Assembly (NCBI GenBank): GCA_030619425.1
Contig: JAUXBJ010000187.1
Coordinates: forward strand, 1 to 5,132
Reading direction: 5' to 3'
Source of the DNA: a bacterium
GTDB taxonomy: Bacteria; Zixibacteria; MSB-5A5; GN15; FEB-12
DNA length: 5,132 nucleotides
Shown in pieces: positions 1 to 5,132 of the stretch (position 1 is its first letter; the number at the start of each line of letters is the position of its first letter). The position numbers and the translations under genes were made by a program. The notes under the pieces were generated by a model that ran no database searches, was not told where the DNA came from, and saw nothing but the letters and a program-made list of their open reading frames with translations.

Positions 1-136
1 GAGTTCCATTGTCGCCGGATAGCCGGTAGCCGAGGGAAAACGTCAATGCGATCAGAACAATGAATCCAATCAGTCCCACTCCACGCCGCGGAATGAAACC
101 GAGTAATCTGCCAATGAATGAGCCTGAACCGGTCAT
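1..136 (-). CDS. N-terminal fragment of a membrane-anchored protein, probably RND efflux periplasmic adaptor (CusB-like)
   Basis: Only the first 45 codons are inside the window; the gene continues past the left edge. The frame opens with MTGSGSFIGRLLGF, followed by a basic patch (PRRG) and one hydrophobic stretch at about residues 20-37 (VGLIGFIVLIALTFSLGY). This is a signal-anchor or signal peptide of the kind that starts membrane-fusion (periplasmic adaptor) proteins. The start is supported by a GAGGAA ribosome-binding site 8 nt upstream. The gene begins 27 nt after the stop of the double-TRASH protein, so it is almost certainly in the same operon. Identity as the CusB-like adaptor is inferred from gene order (outer-membrane factor, small metal-binding protein, then this). 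No adaptor domain is visible in the fragment. It could also be another inner-membrane protein. Confidence 0.6.
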   Translation of the reverse strand, partial: MTGSGSFIGRLLGFIPRRGVGLIGFIVLIALTFSLGYRLSGDNGT

Positions 137-144
137 AATGTCAA

Positions 145-150
145 TTCCTC
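145..150 (-). promoter_or_regulatory. Ribosome-binding site of the truncated adaptor-like gene
   Basis: On the minus strand this reads GAGGAA, 8 nt before the ATG at 136. It supports the short frame running off the left edge as a real translated gene. Confidence 0.7.
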
Positions 151-163
151 ATTAAGCCAATCA

Positions 164-661
164 CTAGTGGTTGTGCCCTTCGTGCCCCTGTTCGTGGCCC
201 TTTTCCTTCTTGACTGCCTCGTCACCGACCGGTTTGTCAAAAAGGGTGAGGTACTTCTGAGGGTCCTTCTCGAATTTGTCGATACATCCCTCACAGCAGA
301 AGTAGACCCGGCGACCTTCATGGTCGGCATAGACCTTCTTCTCTTTTAACTCCTTGCCGGAGACGGGGCAACTGGTCTGGACGTTTTCAAAAAGCACGCC
401 ATCGGCGGCTGCTTTCTTGAAGTACTTGTCAGGGTCCTCCTGCATCGGCTTGATACAACCGGCGCAGCAGAGATACACCCGCTGCCCCTGGATGTCGGTG
501 TAAATGGTTGAATCGATCTTGCCACCCATGACGGGGCAGAGCGTCTGTGCCTTTAATTCCGGCGCCTTGGCCGTAGCGGCCGGTTTGGCGTCGGCGGCTG
601 CGACCGCTACTGACAGTGTCAATAGCAGCGCCGCAATCGTAAACAGAGTTCTTGTAAGCAT
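164..661 (-). CDS. Exported protein with two TRASH/YHS-like metal-binding modules and a His-rich C-terminus
   Basis: 165 aa. Residues 1-25 form a Sec signal peptide (MLTRT, a Leu/Ala/Val core, then AAADA as the likely cleavage region) with no lipobox cysteine, so the mature protein should be periplasmic and soluble. It carries two tandem modules of about 40 residues. Module 1 has CPVMG at 42-46 and CCxxC at 65-69. Module 2 has CPVSG at 98-102 and CCxxC at 122-126. Both have an aromatic VY(L/F) before the CC pair and end in (D/E)DPxKY or KDPxKY. This CPVxG...YxCCxxC pattern is that of TRASH/YHS-type metal-binding domains found beside metal pumps. The tail (residues 155-165) has four His (156, 160, 163, 165), a second possible metal site. 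The longer frame opening at 751 overlaps the upstream gene; the start at 661 is chosen for its AAGGAG site and signal peptide. It lies 31 nt after the outer-membrane factor gene. A metallochaperone or metal-buffer role is inferred. Which metal (Cu, Ag, Zn, other) cannot be read from the sequence. Confidence 0.88.
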   Translation of the reverse strand: MLTRTLFTIAALLLTLSVAVAAADAKPAATAKAPELKAQTLCPVMGGKIDSTIYTDIQGQRVYLCCAGCIKPMQEDPDKYFKKAAADGVLFENVQTSCPVSGKELKEKKVYADHEGRRVYFCCEGCIDKFEKDPQKYLTLFDKPVGDEAVKKEKGHEQGHEGHNH

Positions 662-668
662 TGGTAAT

Positions 669-674
669 CTCCTT
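669..674 (-). promoter_or_regulatory. Ribosome-binding site that fixes the start of the double-TRASH gene
   Basis: The minus strand reads AAGGAG, 7 nt before the ATG at 661. It lies within the 31-nt gap after the outer-membrane factor stop codon. This strong site, together with the signal peptide that begins at 661, argues against the in-frame upstream start at 751. Confidence 0.85.
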
Positions 675-692
675 AGGTTTTGATTGTTGAAG

Positions 693-2087
693 CTATTTGC
701 TGTCATCATATCCACCCAGCATTTGCAGTTGGGCCTCTTTGGTGGCCGCACTGACGAGTGCTTTGTCCAGTGATAGTTGGAAATTCAGTAACTGGCGCTG
801 CGCGGCCAACAGAGAGAGGAAGTCGCTCTCGCCCGCCTGGTAGGCAGTGAAAGTAGCATTGATCAACTGCTCTGTCTGGGGGAGCAGCAGATCGCGGTAG
901 AGCCGCACCTGCCGCCCGGCATCGCGCTGTTCGTAAAGAATCCGGCTGACCCGTGCAACCAGACGATCAGCCGACATCTCACGGCGGTACTGCGCCGCCC
1001 GGTATCTCGCGCGGGCTTCTTGCTTTTTGGCATTGTTCTGACTGAACCATAGCGGCAGGCTTATCCCGACGTTGATCATCCAGGAATCCTTGCCACTTTC
1101 ATCCATCGCAGGATTAACGGCCTCGCCGGTTACAACGTAAGTCAGTCCAATATTAAAGTCGGGGTAGGCCATTCGGTCGGCCAGTCGCCGGCGGGCCTGC
1201 TCACTGTCGATAAGATGATCCAACGCCCGCAGGTCAGGGTTGCTCTTGACGATTCGGGTGATGACGCTGTCTTCGTCCAGCACCTCAGGAGCCAACTCGA
1301 ACTGCTCCGGCGGCGCTAATTCCACTTCGGTCGGCAGATTGAGTTCTGAGAGCAACAGGGCGACCGCAGACTTCTTTTTGTCTTTCAGTCCGGCCAGTCG
1401 GTCATTGAGAACTTCCAGTTCGATCTGTGCCTTGATCAAATCCGGATGCTTCTGCAAACCAACCGTGTACCTGGCCCGAACTACCGTCTCCCAGAAACGA
1501 AGCAACTCCCGGTTTTCCCCGGTCAATGCAATCTCGCGCCCAAGGAGGTAGTATTCGTAGTACGCTTTCCTGACACGGTAGGCCAACTGCAAGCGTTCGG
1601 ACTGAAAACGTCGATAGGCTGCCCAGGCTGCTTTCGAAGCCATATCGCTACCGGCGGAAAGTTTGCCCGGCCATTTTAGCAACTGGGAGAGACTGAGACG
1701 ATGCTCCTGGGGGCCAACTCTGGTCTCTACATTCTCAACAAAGTACCCCCATGACAATTTGGGATCGGCCCAGCCGCCGGCATAACCGGTTTTCTCAACC
1801 GCCGCCTTGAAATCGTAAAAGGTTGCTTGCAGGCTGGGACTGTTCAACTCGGCTACCTCAAGAATAGTCTCGAGGTCCGCCGCACTCGATAGGGGTGACG
1901 TGGTTCCGTCCGGTGAATGGTATCCATCTTCCAATCGATCTATCAGTTCGCTGAGATCGTCCCGGTCTGAGGCCCACACGCCGGAACAGGCGATTGTGAT
2001 CGTCGCCGCCAACCAAAGCGTCGACCGCGAGACCAAACTCAATTGGAGTCGAGTGCGAACTGATTTCATCTTATTCATTTTGAACAT
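693..2087 (-). CDS. TolC-family outer-membrane efflux protein (CusC-like)
   Basis: 464 aa, the usual size for outer-membrane factors of RND pumps. An N-terminal signal peptide (about residues 9-40, hydrophobic LWLAATITIA then GVWA|S) directs export. A Cys at 34 lies in TIAC, a poor lipobox, so signal peptidase I cleavage is preferred over a lipoprotein. Two OEP repeats follow. Repeat 1 (about 70-250) carries SLSQLLKWPGKL at 132-143, the Q-x-(5-6)-PGK signature of this family, and long amphipathic helices. Repeat 2 (about 272-458) has NPDLRALD, the YPDFNIGLTY strand, GISLPLWF, and a long helical segment to LGG. The protein should trimerise into the outer-membrane channel and periplasmic tunnel. 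It is the first gene of the leftward operon. Three in-frame ATGs lie close together (2087, 2078, 2069) with only a weak AGAAG upstream, so the exact start is uncertain by up to 6 codons. Assignment to heavy-metal efflux rests mainly on its neighbour, the double-TRASH gene. Confidence 0.93.
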   Translation of the reverse strand: MFKMNKMKSVRTRLQLSLVSRSTLWLAATITIACSGVWASDRDDLSELIDRLEDGYHSPDGTTSPLSSAADLETILEVAELNSPSLQATFYDFKAAVEKTGYAGGWADPKLSWGYFVENVETRVGPQEHRLSLSQLLKWPGKLSAGSDMASKAAWAAYRRFQSERLQLAYRVRKAYYEYYLLGREIALTGENRELLRFWETVVRARYTVGLQKHPDLIKAQIELEVLNDRLAGLKDKKKSAVALLLSELNLPTEVELAPPEQFELAPEVLDEDSVITRIVKSNPDLRALDHLIDSEQARRRLADRMAYPDFNIGLTYVVTGEAVNPAMDESGKDSWMINVGISLPLWFSQNNAKKQEARARYRAAQYRREMSADRLVARVSRILYEQRDAGRQVRLYRDLLLPQTEQLINATFTAYQAGESDFLSLLAAQRQLLNFQLSLDKALVSAATKEAQLQMLGGYDDSK

Positions 2088-2098
2088 GCTTCTAACTC

Positions 2099-2158
2099 AC
2101 TTCCGGCCAATACATAGTCAACTTCCGTGCCGAATCAATCTGGATGGACTAACTTCCG
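2099..2158. repeat. Three direct copies of ACTTCCG in the efflux promoter region
   Basis: The plus strand carries ACTTCCG at 2099-2105, 2121-2127 and 2152-2158. The second and third copies extend to AACTTCCG, and the first and third share a following G. Starts are 22 and 31 bp apart, close to two and three helical turns. The copies flank and overlap the sigma-54-like promoter of the outer-membrane factor gene. They could be binding sites for a second regulator. Chance recurrence of a 7-mer cannot be excluded. Confidence 0.35.
2117..2132 (-). promoter_or_regulatory. Sigma-54-like promoter facing the efflux operon
   Basis: The minus strand reads CGGCACGGAAGTTGAC. Against the consensus TGGCACG-N4-TTGCA, the -24 block matches at 6 of 7 positions, the spacing is exact, and TTG of the -12 block is present. 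The weak point is GA instead of the nearly invariant GC at -13/-12. Transcription would start near 2106, about 19 nt before the ATG at 2087. Support comes from position (just upstream of the first efflux gene) and from the adjacent sigma-54 activator gene. A sigma-70 alternative overlaps it: TTGATT, 16 nt, TATGTA on the same strand. Confidence 0.45.
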
Positions 2159-2207
2159 GTTGGACAGCATATTAGCACATCGATCCGCATTATCTGGAAC
2201 AGAATGG

Positions 2208-2267
2208 TCGATAATATTGTTGAATAGCGTAGAATATTCTTTAGTTTGCGTCGAGAATATTCTCGAC
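2208..2267. promoter_or_regulatory. Array of three related dyads, probable activator binding sites
   Basis: Site 1 (2250-2267) is the perfect 18-bp palindrome GTCGAGAATATTCTCGAC. Site 2 (2231-2240) is the perfect 10-bp palindrome AGAATATTCT, which is also the core of site 1. Site 3 (2208-2223) is TCGATAATATTGTTGA, identical to the site 1 core at 13 of 16 positions. Centres lie at 2215.5, 2235.5 and 2258.5, so they are 20 and 23 bp apart, near two helical turns. The array is roughly 110-155 bp upstream of the predicted efflux start site, the usual place for upstream activator sites of NtrC-type proteins, and it also lies 5' of the kinase gene. Binding by the neighbouring regulator is inferred. 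Confidence 0.6.
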
Positions 2268-2405
2268 TTGTGGTCTTGGCCGTGATTCACCGGATCGAAG
2301 CCCAGGTGTAAGCTGCTGAGGCACAAGGGTAGAAGCTTGATTGCACCGGCTGTCAGACCAACCGGTACGCCGGCTGCTATAAGATTGGTGAAAGTAGCAA
2401 TATCA

Positions 2406-3455
2406 ATGATGACTGAAAAGCGCGCAAAGATACTATCGATAGCGGGAGTGATCGGCCTGACGGTGGGGATTCATTATGGGTGGATCCTTGAGCCGATCTT
2501 CGGCCAATCGCACTGGATCCATGCGATCCACGGCCGCTTCTGCTACATCCCTATCGTGATTGCCGCCTCCTTTTTCGGGATGCGCGGCGGCCTGATTGTT
2601 GCGGCGACTATTAGCGCTCTGGTTATGCCATACATCCTGGGCGGTGACCAGAGCGAACACAACCTGGCCGGCGAGTTTGTAGAGCTCGTGTTCTATTTCG
2701 CCATCGCGATTCTGGCCGGTGCTCTGACTGATCGCGAGCGGTCCATCCGCCGCAAACAGGAACAAACACAACTTCAACTGGAACGTTCGCACAAGCTTTC
2801 GATGGTTGGTCAGATGGCGGCCGGCGTCGCTCACGAGATTAAGAACCCGCTGGCCTCTATCAAAGGTGGCGTCGAGATTCTCTGCTCTGATGCCACCTCC
2901 GACGATGAGCGCAGGGAGTTCCGTGAAATCGTCACGCGCGAAATACGTCGCATCGACAGCACCGTAAAGGAGTTTCTCGATTTCGCAAAACCGCGTGAAA
3001 GTCGATTGGAAAAAATCAACATTGCCGAAGTGGTTACCGCCGCCGTCAAACAACTTGAAGGTCAGGCGGGCAAAGGGGGGGTCACCATCAGTCAAGCCGC
3101 CGATCCAACTCTGACCGTCTCGGCCGACCGCGAAAAGATCCACCAGGTGGTGTTGAACCTGTTGCTTAACGCTATCGATGCCTCGGCCAACAGAGACACC
3201 ATCGATGTAACCACCAGAGCGACCAATGACAACCGGGCCGAATTAATCGTGCGTGATTACGGCAAGGGCATCGATCCCAGTGAGGCCGAGCGCGTGTTCG
3301 AGCCGTTTTACACAAAAAAAACCAGCGGGTCCGGGCTGGGATTGGCCATTGTGAAATCGATCGTGGAAAGTCACAGCGGTTGGGTGGATTTGCAGGCAGC
3401 CCCGGGGGGAGGCGCCGAGTTTCGTGTCATCCTACCGCTTGTCAAGGAGAACTGA
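2406..3455 (+). CDS. Four-TM sensor histidine kinase of an NtrB/ZraS-like two-component system
   Basis: 349 aa from the ATG at 2406. Four hydrophobic segments fill the N-terminus: about 10-28, 47-59, 61-78 and 91-107. Basic residues in the short 2-3 turn (MRGG) and after segment 4 put the ends in the cytoplasm, leaving a small periplasmic loop (29-46) with H36, H39 and H42 in HxxHxxH spacing. There is no large sensor, PAS or HAMP domain. A short helical linker leads to the kinase core: H-box AHEIKNPL with phospho-acceptor H143, N-box N251/N255 (NLLLNAIDA), G1 box DYGKG from D284, F-box EPFYTKK near 298-305, and G2 box GSGLGLAI from 308. All catalytic boxes look intact. The stop overlaps the regulator's ATG by 1 nt, so the two are coupled. 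The open frame extends upstream to a TTG at 2337, preceded by a weak AAGGG, which would add 23 non-hydrophobic residues. Neither start has a strong ribosome-binding site. The ligand is unknown; a metal is inferred from the divergent efflux genes. Confidence 0.92.
   Translation: MMTEKRAKILSIAGVIGLTVGIHYGWILEPIFGQSHWIHAIHGRFCYIPIVIAASFFGMRGGLIVAATISALVMPYILGGDQSEHNLAGEFVELVFYFAIAILAGALTDRERSIRRKQEQTQLQLERSHKLSMVGQMAAGVAHEIKNPLASIKGGVEILCSDATSDDERREFREIVTREIRRIDSTVKEFLDFAKPRESRLEKINIAEVVTAAVKQLEGQAGKGGVTISQAADPTLTVSADREKIHQVVLNLLLNAIDASANRDTIDVTTRATNDNRAELIVRDYGKGIDPSEAERVFEPFYTKKTSGSGLGLAIVKSIVESHSGWVDLQAAPGGGAEFRVILPLVKEN
3444..3449 (+). promoter_or_regulatory. Ribosome-binding site of the response regulator, inside the kinase gene
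   Basis: AAGGAG lies 5 nt before the ATG at 3455. It sets the regulator start at MATRILLADDD rather than at the in-frame ATG at 3380. That longer form would place 25 non-conserved residues before the receiver domain and overlap the kinase by about 76 nt. Confidence 0.88.
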
Positions 3456-4831
3456 TGGCCACTCGAATCCTGCTGGCTGACGATGACGCTGCGCTCTTGC
3501 GCGTGATTCAGTTCAAACTGAAGCAGCGCGGTTATGACGTGACCGCTGTCTCCGATGGTGAGCAGGCATTACAGGCGCTAAAGGACTCTCGCTATGATCT
3601 GCTGCTGTCAGACATGCGCATGCCCAAGCTCGATGGGCTTGAATTGCTCGAAGAAGCCCGGCAGGTTCAGCCGGACCTTGAAATCATTCTGATCACCGCC
3701 TATGCCACCGTGTCGCAGGCGGTCGAGGCGGTCAAATTAGGCGCCTTCGACTACCTGACCAAACCGTTCGAGGATGGACAGTTGTTCGTGGCCATAGATA
3801 AGGCTCTCAAGTTTCGCCAACTCCAGGATGAGAACCGATATTTGAGAGGGCAGTTGTCCGGACGTCAATACCTGGACGGCATCGTGGGTGTGTCCAAACC
3901 GTTCAAACAGATGATGGCGATGGTGGAAAAAATCGCTCCGACCGAAGCCACCGTACTCCTGACCGGTCCCTCCGGTACCGGTAAGGAAGTGATCGCGCGA
4001 GCTATACACCATCGCAGTCACCGCAGCGAGGGTGCTTTTATCGCCGTGAACTGTGCCGCCATCCCCCGGGACCTGATCGAGTCGGAACTGTTCGGTCATG
4101 TCAAAGGCGCCTTCACCGGGGCCGTCAAAGACAAGAAAGGTAAGTTCGAACTGGCTGAAGGCGGCACGCTGCTTTTGGACGAGATAGGTGAACTGGGTAT
4201 CGACCTGCAAGCCAAACTGCTGAGAGTAATCCAGGAGCGGACGGTGGAACCGATAGGCGCTGAACGGAAACATGACATCGATATAAGATTGATTGCTGCC
4301 ACCAACAGTGACCTGAGAAAACAGGTGGCGCTAGGGAAATTCCGTGAGGATCTTTTCTACCGTCTCAATGTCATACCAATCCACGTGCCGCCGTTGGCCC
4401 AGCGGCGCGACGATATTCCAATCCTGACCCGGAAGTTTCTCGAGCGCTTTTCCGAAGGCGCCGAAATCATATTGGCCGACGAATTGATGCAAGTGCTGGT
4501 TGACCATCCCTGGCCGGGCAACATCCGCGAACTGGAGAACCTGATCGAACGCATGGTCATTCTGCGCCGCTCGGACCGATTGACGACGGCCGACCTGCCG
4601 GCGGACTTTACCTCGGTAGTATCGGAAGAGACGGCGGCACCGTCCTCGCCTCAACCGACCTCCGACCATCTTACTTTCCATGAAGCGGAAAAGAAACTAA
4701 TCCTTGATGCTCTGACCAAGTCCGGCTGGAACCGGTCGAAAGCTGCCAAGGACCTCAACATCCCTCGCCACGTTCTCATTTATCGCATGAAGAAATACGG
4801 TCTTTTCTACGACAGCCCCACCACCGAGTGA
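3455..4831 (+). CDS. NtrC-family sigma-54-dependent response regulator
   Basis: 458 aa, a typical full length. The receiver domain (about 4-118) has acidic D10/D11, phospho-acceptor D53 in LLLSDMRMP, T81 and K103 (LTKPF). The AAA+ domain (about 142-372) has Walker A GPSGTGKE with K177, the sigma-54 contact loop GAFTGA at 218-223, Walker B LLLDE with D242/E243, sensor I near ATNSDL (282-287), arginines R297/R303 in FREDLFYRLNV, and sensor II WPGNIREL at 353-360. A Pro/Ser-rich linker (about 388-405) precedes a Fis-type helix-turn-helix (about 408-448: WNRSKAAKDLNIPR...YRMKKYGL). Every residue needed for phosphorylation, ATP hydrolysis and sigma-54 contact is present, so it should be a working activator of sigma-54 promoters. 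Its partner is the kinase just upstream (1-nt overlap). The likely target is the divergent efflux operon, given the dyads between them. It is ZraR/HydG-like in architecture, but I do not assign a symbol because specificity cannot be read here. Confidence 0.95.
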   Translation: MATRILLADDDAALLRVIQFKLKQRGYDVTAVSDGEQALQALKDSRYDLLLSDMRMPKLDGLELLEEARQVQPDLEIILITAYATVSQAVEAVKLGAFDYLTKPFEDGQLFVAIDKALKFRQLQDENRYLRGQLSGRQYLDGIVGVSKPFKQMMAMVEKIAPTEATVLLTGPSGTGKEVIARAIHHRSHRSEGAFIAVNCAAIPRDLIESELFGHVKGAFTGAVKDKKGKFELAEGGTLLLDEIGELGIDLQAKLLRVIQERTVEPIGAERKHDIDIRLIAATNSDLRKQVALGKFREDLFYRLNVIPIHVPPLAQRRDDIPILTRKFLERFSEGAEIILADELMQVLVDHPWPGNIRELENLIERMVILRRSDRLTTADLPADFTSVVSEETAAPSSPQPTSDHLTFHEAEKKLILDALTKSGWNRSKAAKDLNIPRHVLIYRMKKYGLFYDSPTTE

Positions 4832-4854
4832 GTACCACTCCGAGCACCCCCTAC

Positions 4855-4899
4855 GACTGGGTACAAAGGTTGCACATTAGACCGGGCACATGGGTAACA
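4855..4899 (+). repeat. Degenerate 20-bp tandem repeat, possibly an eroded IS481-type end
   Basis: Two copies start 25 bp apart: GACTGGGTACAAAGGTTGCA (4855-4874) and GACCGGGCACATGGGTAACA (4880-4899), identical at 14 of 20 positions. The second copy resembles the ACCGGGGACATGGGTAACA-like motif that I recall, repeated in tandem, near the ends of IS481-family elements. No transposase remnant is seen in the remaining 230 bp. The resemblance is from memory and not verified; a regulatory direct repeat is the alternative. Confidence 0.35.
4859..4874 (+). promoter_or_regulatory. Candidate sigma-54 promoter pointing right
   Basis: GG at 4860-4861 and GC at 4872-4873 have the exact 10-nt separation of -24/-12 elements, and the -12 block is a full TTGCA. 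The rest of the -24 block matches poorly (GGGTACA against TGGCACG). It lies 28 nt after the activator gene's stop and would read toward the right edge. It overlaps the first copy of the tandem repeat, so it may be coincidental. Confidence 0.25.
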
Positions 4900-5069
4900 A
4901 CCTTACAGGCCGAAACCGACATGCTTACATAACGCAAGAGCAGCGGCGGTACAGCAGTTGTCCCAGGCGTCTGTGCGGCTGGATTGGAGTCTCATCGCGT
5001 GGTCCCAATTATGCTCTCAGCAAACTCCTATGGGGTTTGGATATCCCGTCAAGCATGAGATTCCCGGAG

Positions 5070-5104
5070 AACACGAGATTCAGCATTGATTTCGTGTTTA
5101 TTTT
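5070..5104 (+). terminator. Candidate intrinsic terminator
   Basis: AACACGAGATT (5070-5080) can pair with GATTTCGTGTT (5088-5098) around a 7-nt loop, giving an 11-bp stem with two G-U pairs. It is followed by a T-rich run (TATTTT). The stem is AT-rich and about 240 bp beyond the regulator's stop, so it is a weak candidate for ending the two-component transcript. Confidence 0.25.
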
Positions 5105-5132
5105 CGTAAAAACATCCCAAATGACATTGACA

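Larger units (their letters stand above)
4832..5132. other. Non-coding stretch after the two-component genes, no supported gene
   Basis: About 300 bp with no recognisable protein, RNA gene or complete mobile element. It contains the tandem repeat and sigma-54-like motif near 4855-4899, a triloop hairpin at 5021-5039 and a longer hairpin near the right edge. A plus-strand frame from the ATG at 4890 stays open to the edge (81 codons). It has no ribosome-binding site, no family resemblance that I recognise, and many codons rare in the neighbouring genes (AGA, CGA, ATA, CTA), so I do not call it a gene. Confidence 0.6.

Noticed and set aside
662..751. N-terminal extension of the double-TRASH gene starting at 751
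   Set aside because: It overlaps the end of the outer-membrane factor gene and puts 30 residues before an otherwise perfect signal peptide; a strong AAGGAG precedes the start at 661.
2276..2291. Possible sigma-54 promoter for the kinase (TTGGCCGTGATTCACC)
   Set aside because: The GG is present but the required GC at -12 is missing (CC) and the -12 block does not resemble TTGCA.
2135..2326. 63-codon minus-strand frame in the divergent intergenic region
   Set aside because: It runs straight through the three dyads, has no recognisable domain, and no good ribosome-binding site was noticed.
2337..2405. Upstream TTG start for the kinase
   Set aside because: It is open and has a weak AAGGG, but it adds 23 residues of low-complexity sequence before TM1 and uses a rare start codon. 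It is not excluded, only less likely.
2433..3143. Long antisense frame (236 codons) opposite the kinase
   Set aside because: It is a shadow of a well-supported kinase gene: no domain or signal, and composition expected from antisense of codon-biased DNA.
3737..4273. Antisense frame (178 codons) opposite the regulator
   Set aside because: It lies opposite the conserved AAA+ region and shows no protein family features.
4826..4840. Stem GAGTG/CACTC at the regulator stop codon as a terminator
   Set aside because: It has only 5 bp with no T-run after it.
4890..5132. 81-codon frame open to the right edge
   Set aside because: No ribosome-binding site, an atypical codon set, no family resemblance, and its start lies inside the tandem repeat. 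More sequence to the right would settle it.

Overview
This window looks like part of a heavy-metal or copper/silver-type efflux locus from a diderm (Gram-negative) bacterium. A TolC-family outer-membrane protein and two exported proteins with periplasmic features imply an outer membrane. The NtrC-type response regulator implies a sigma-54 system. Base composition is moderate to slightly GC-rich. Nothing here fixes the phylum. Four-transmembrane kinases paired with NtrC-type regulators are common in the old Deltaproteobacteria and in several related candidate phyla, but that is only a guess at lineage.

Layout: two divergent transcription units flank a regulatory region of about 250-320 bp. Leftward (minus strand) come a CusC/TolC-like outer-membrane factor (693-2087), a small exported protein with two TRASH/YHS-like cysteine metal-binding modules and a His-rich tail (164-661), and the first 45 codons of a membrane-anchored protein that runs off the left edge (1-136). 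By gene order the last is probably the periplasmic adaptor (CusB-like) of an RND efflux pump. Rightward (plus strand) come a four-TM sensor histidine kinase (2406-3455) and a complete NtrC-family sigma-54 activator (3455-4831), translationally coupled by a 1-nt stop/start overlap. The last 300 bp (4832-5132) hold no gene I can support. They contain a degenerate tandem repeat that resembles IS481-type element ends and also matches a sigma-54 promoter, plus two hairpins.

The divergent intergenic region is the most informative non-coding stretch. It has an 18-bp perfect palindrome and two weaker copies of the same dyad, with centres 23 and 20 bp apart. About 85-135 bp further toward the efflux genes there is a sigma-54-like -24/-12 element facing the outer-membrane factor gene. 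This is the expected arrangement of upstream activator sites and promoter for the NtrC-type regulator encoded next door.

Proposed working model (inference): the kinase senses a metal through its short periplasmic loop, which carries a HxxHxxH motif, and phosphorylates the activator. The activator binds the dyads and switches on the efflux operon from the sigma-54 promoter. The double-TRASH protein sits where cusCFBA operons carry the periplasmic metallochaperone CusF and may deliver metal to the pump.
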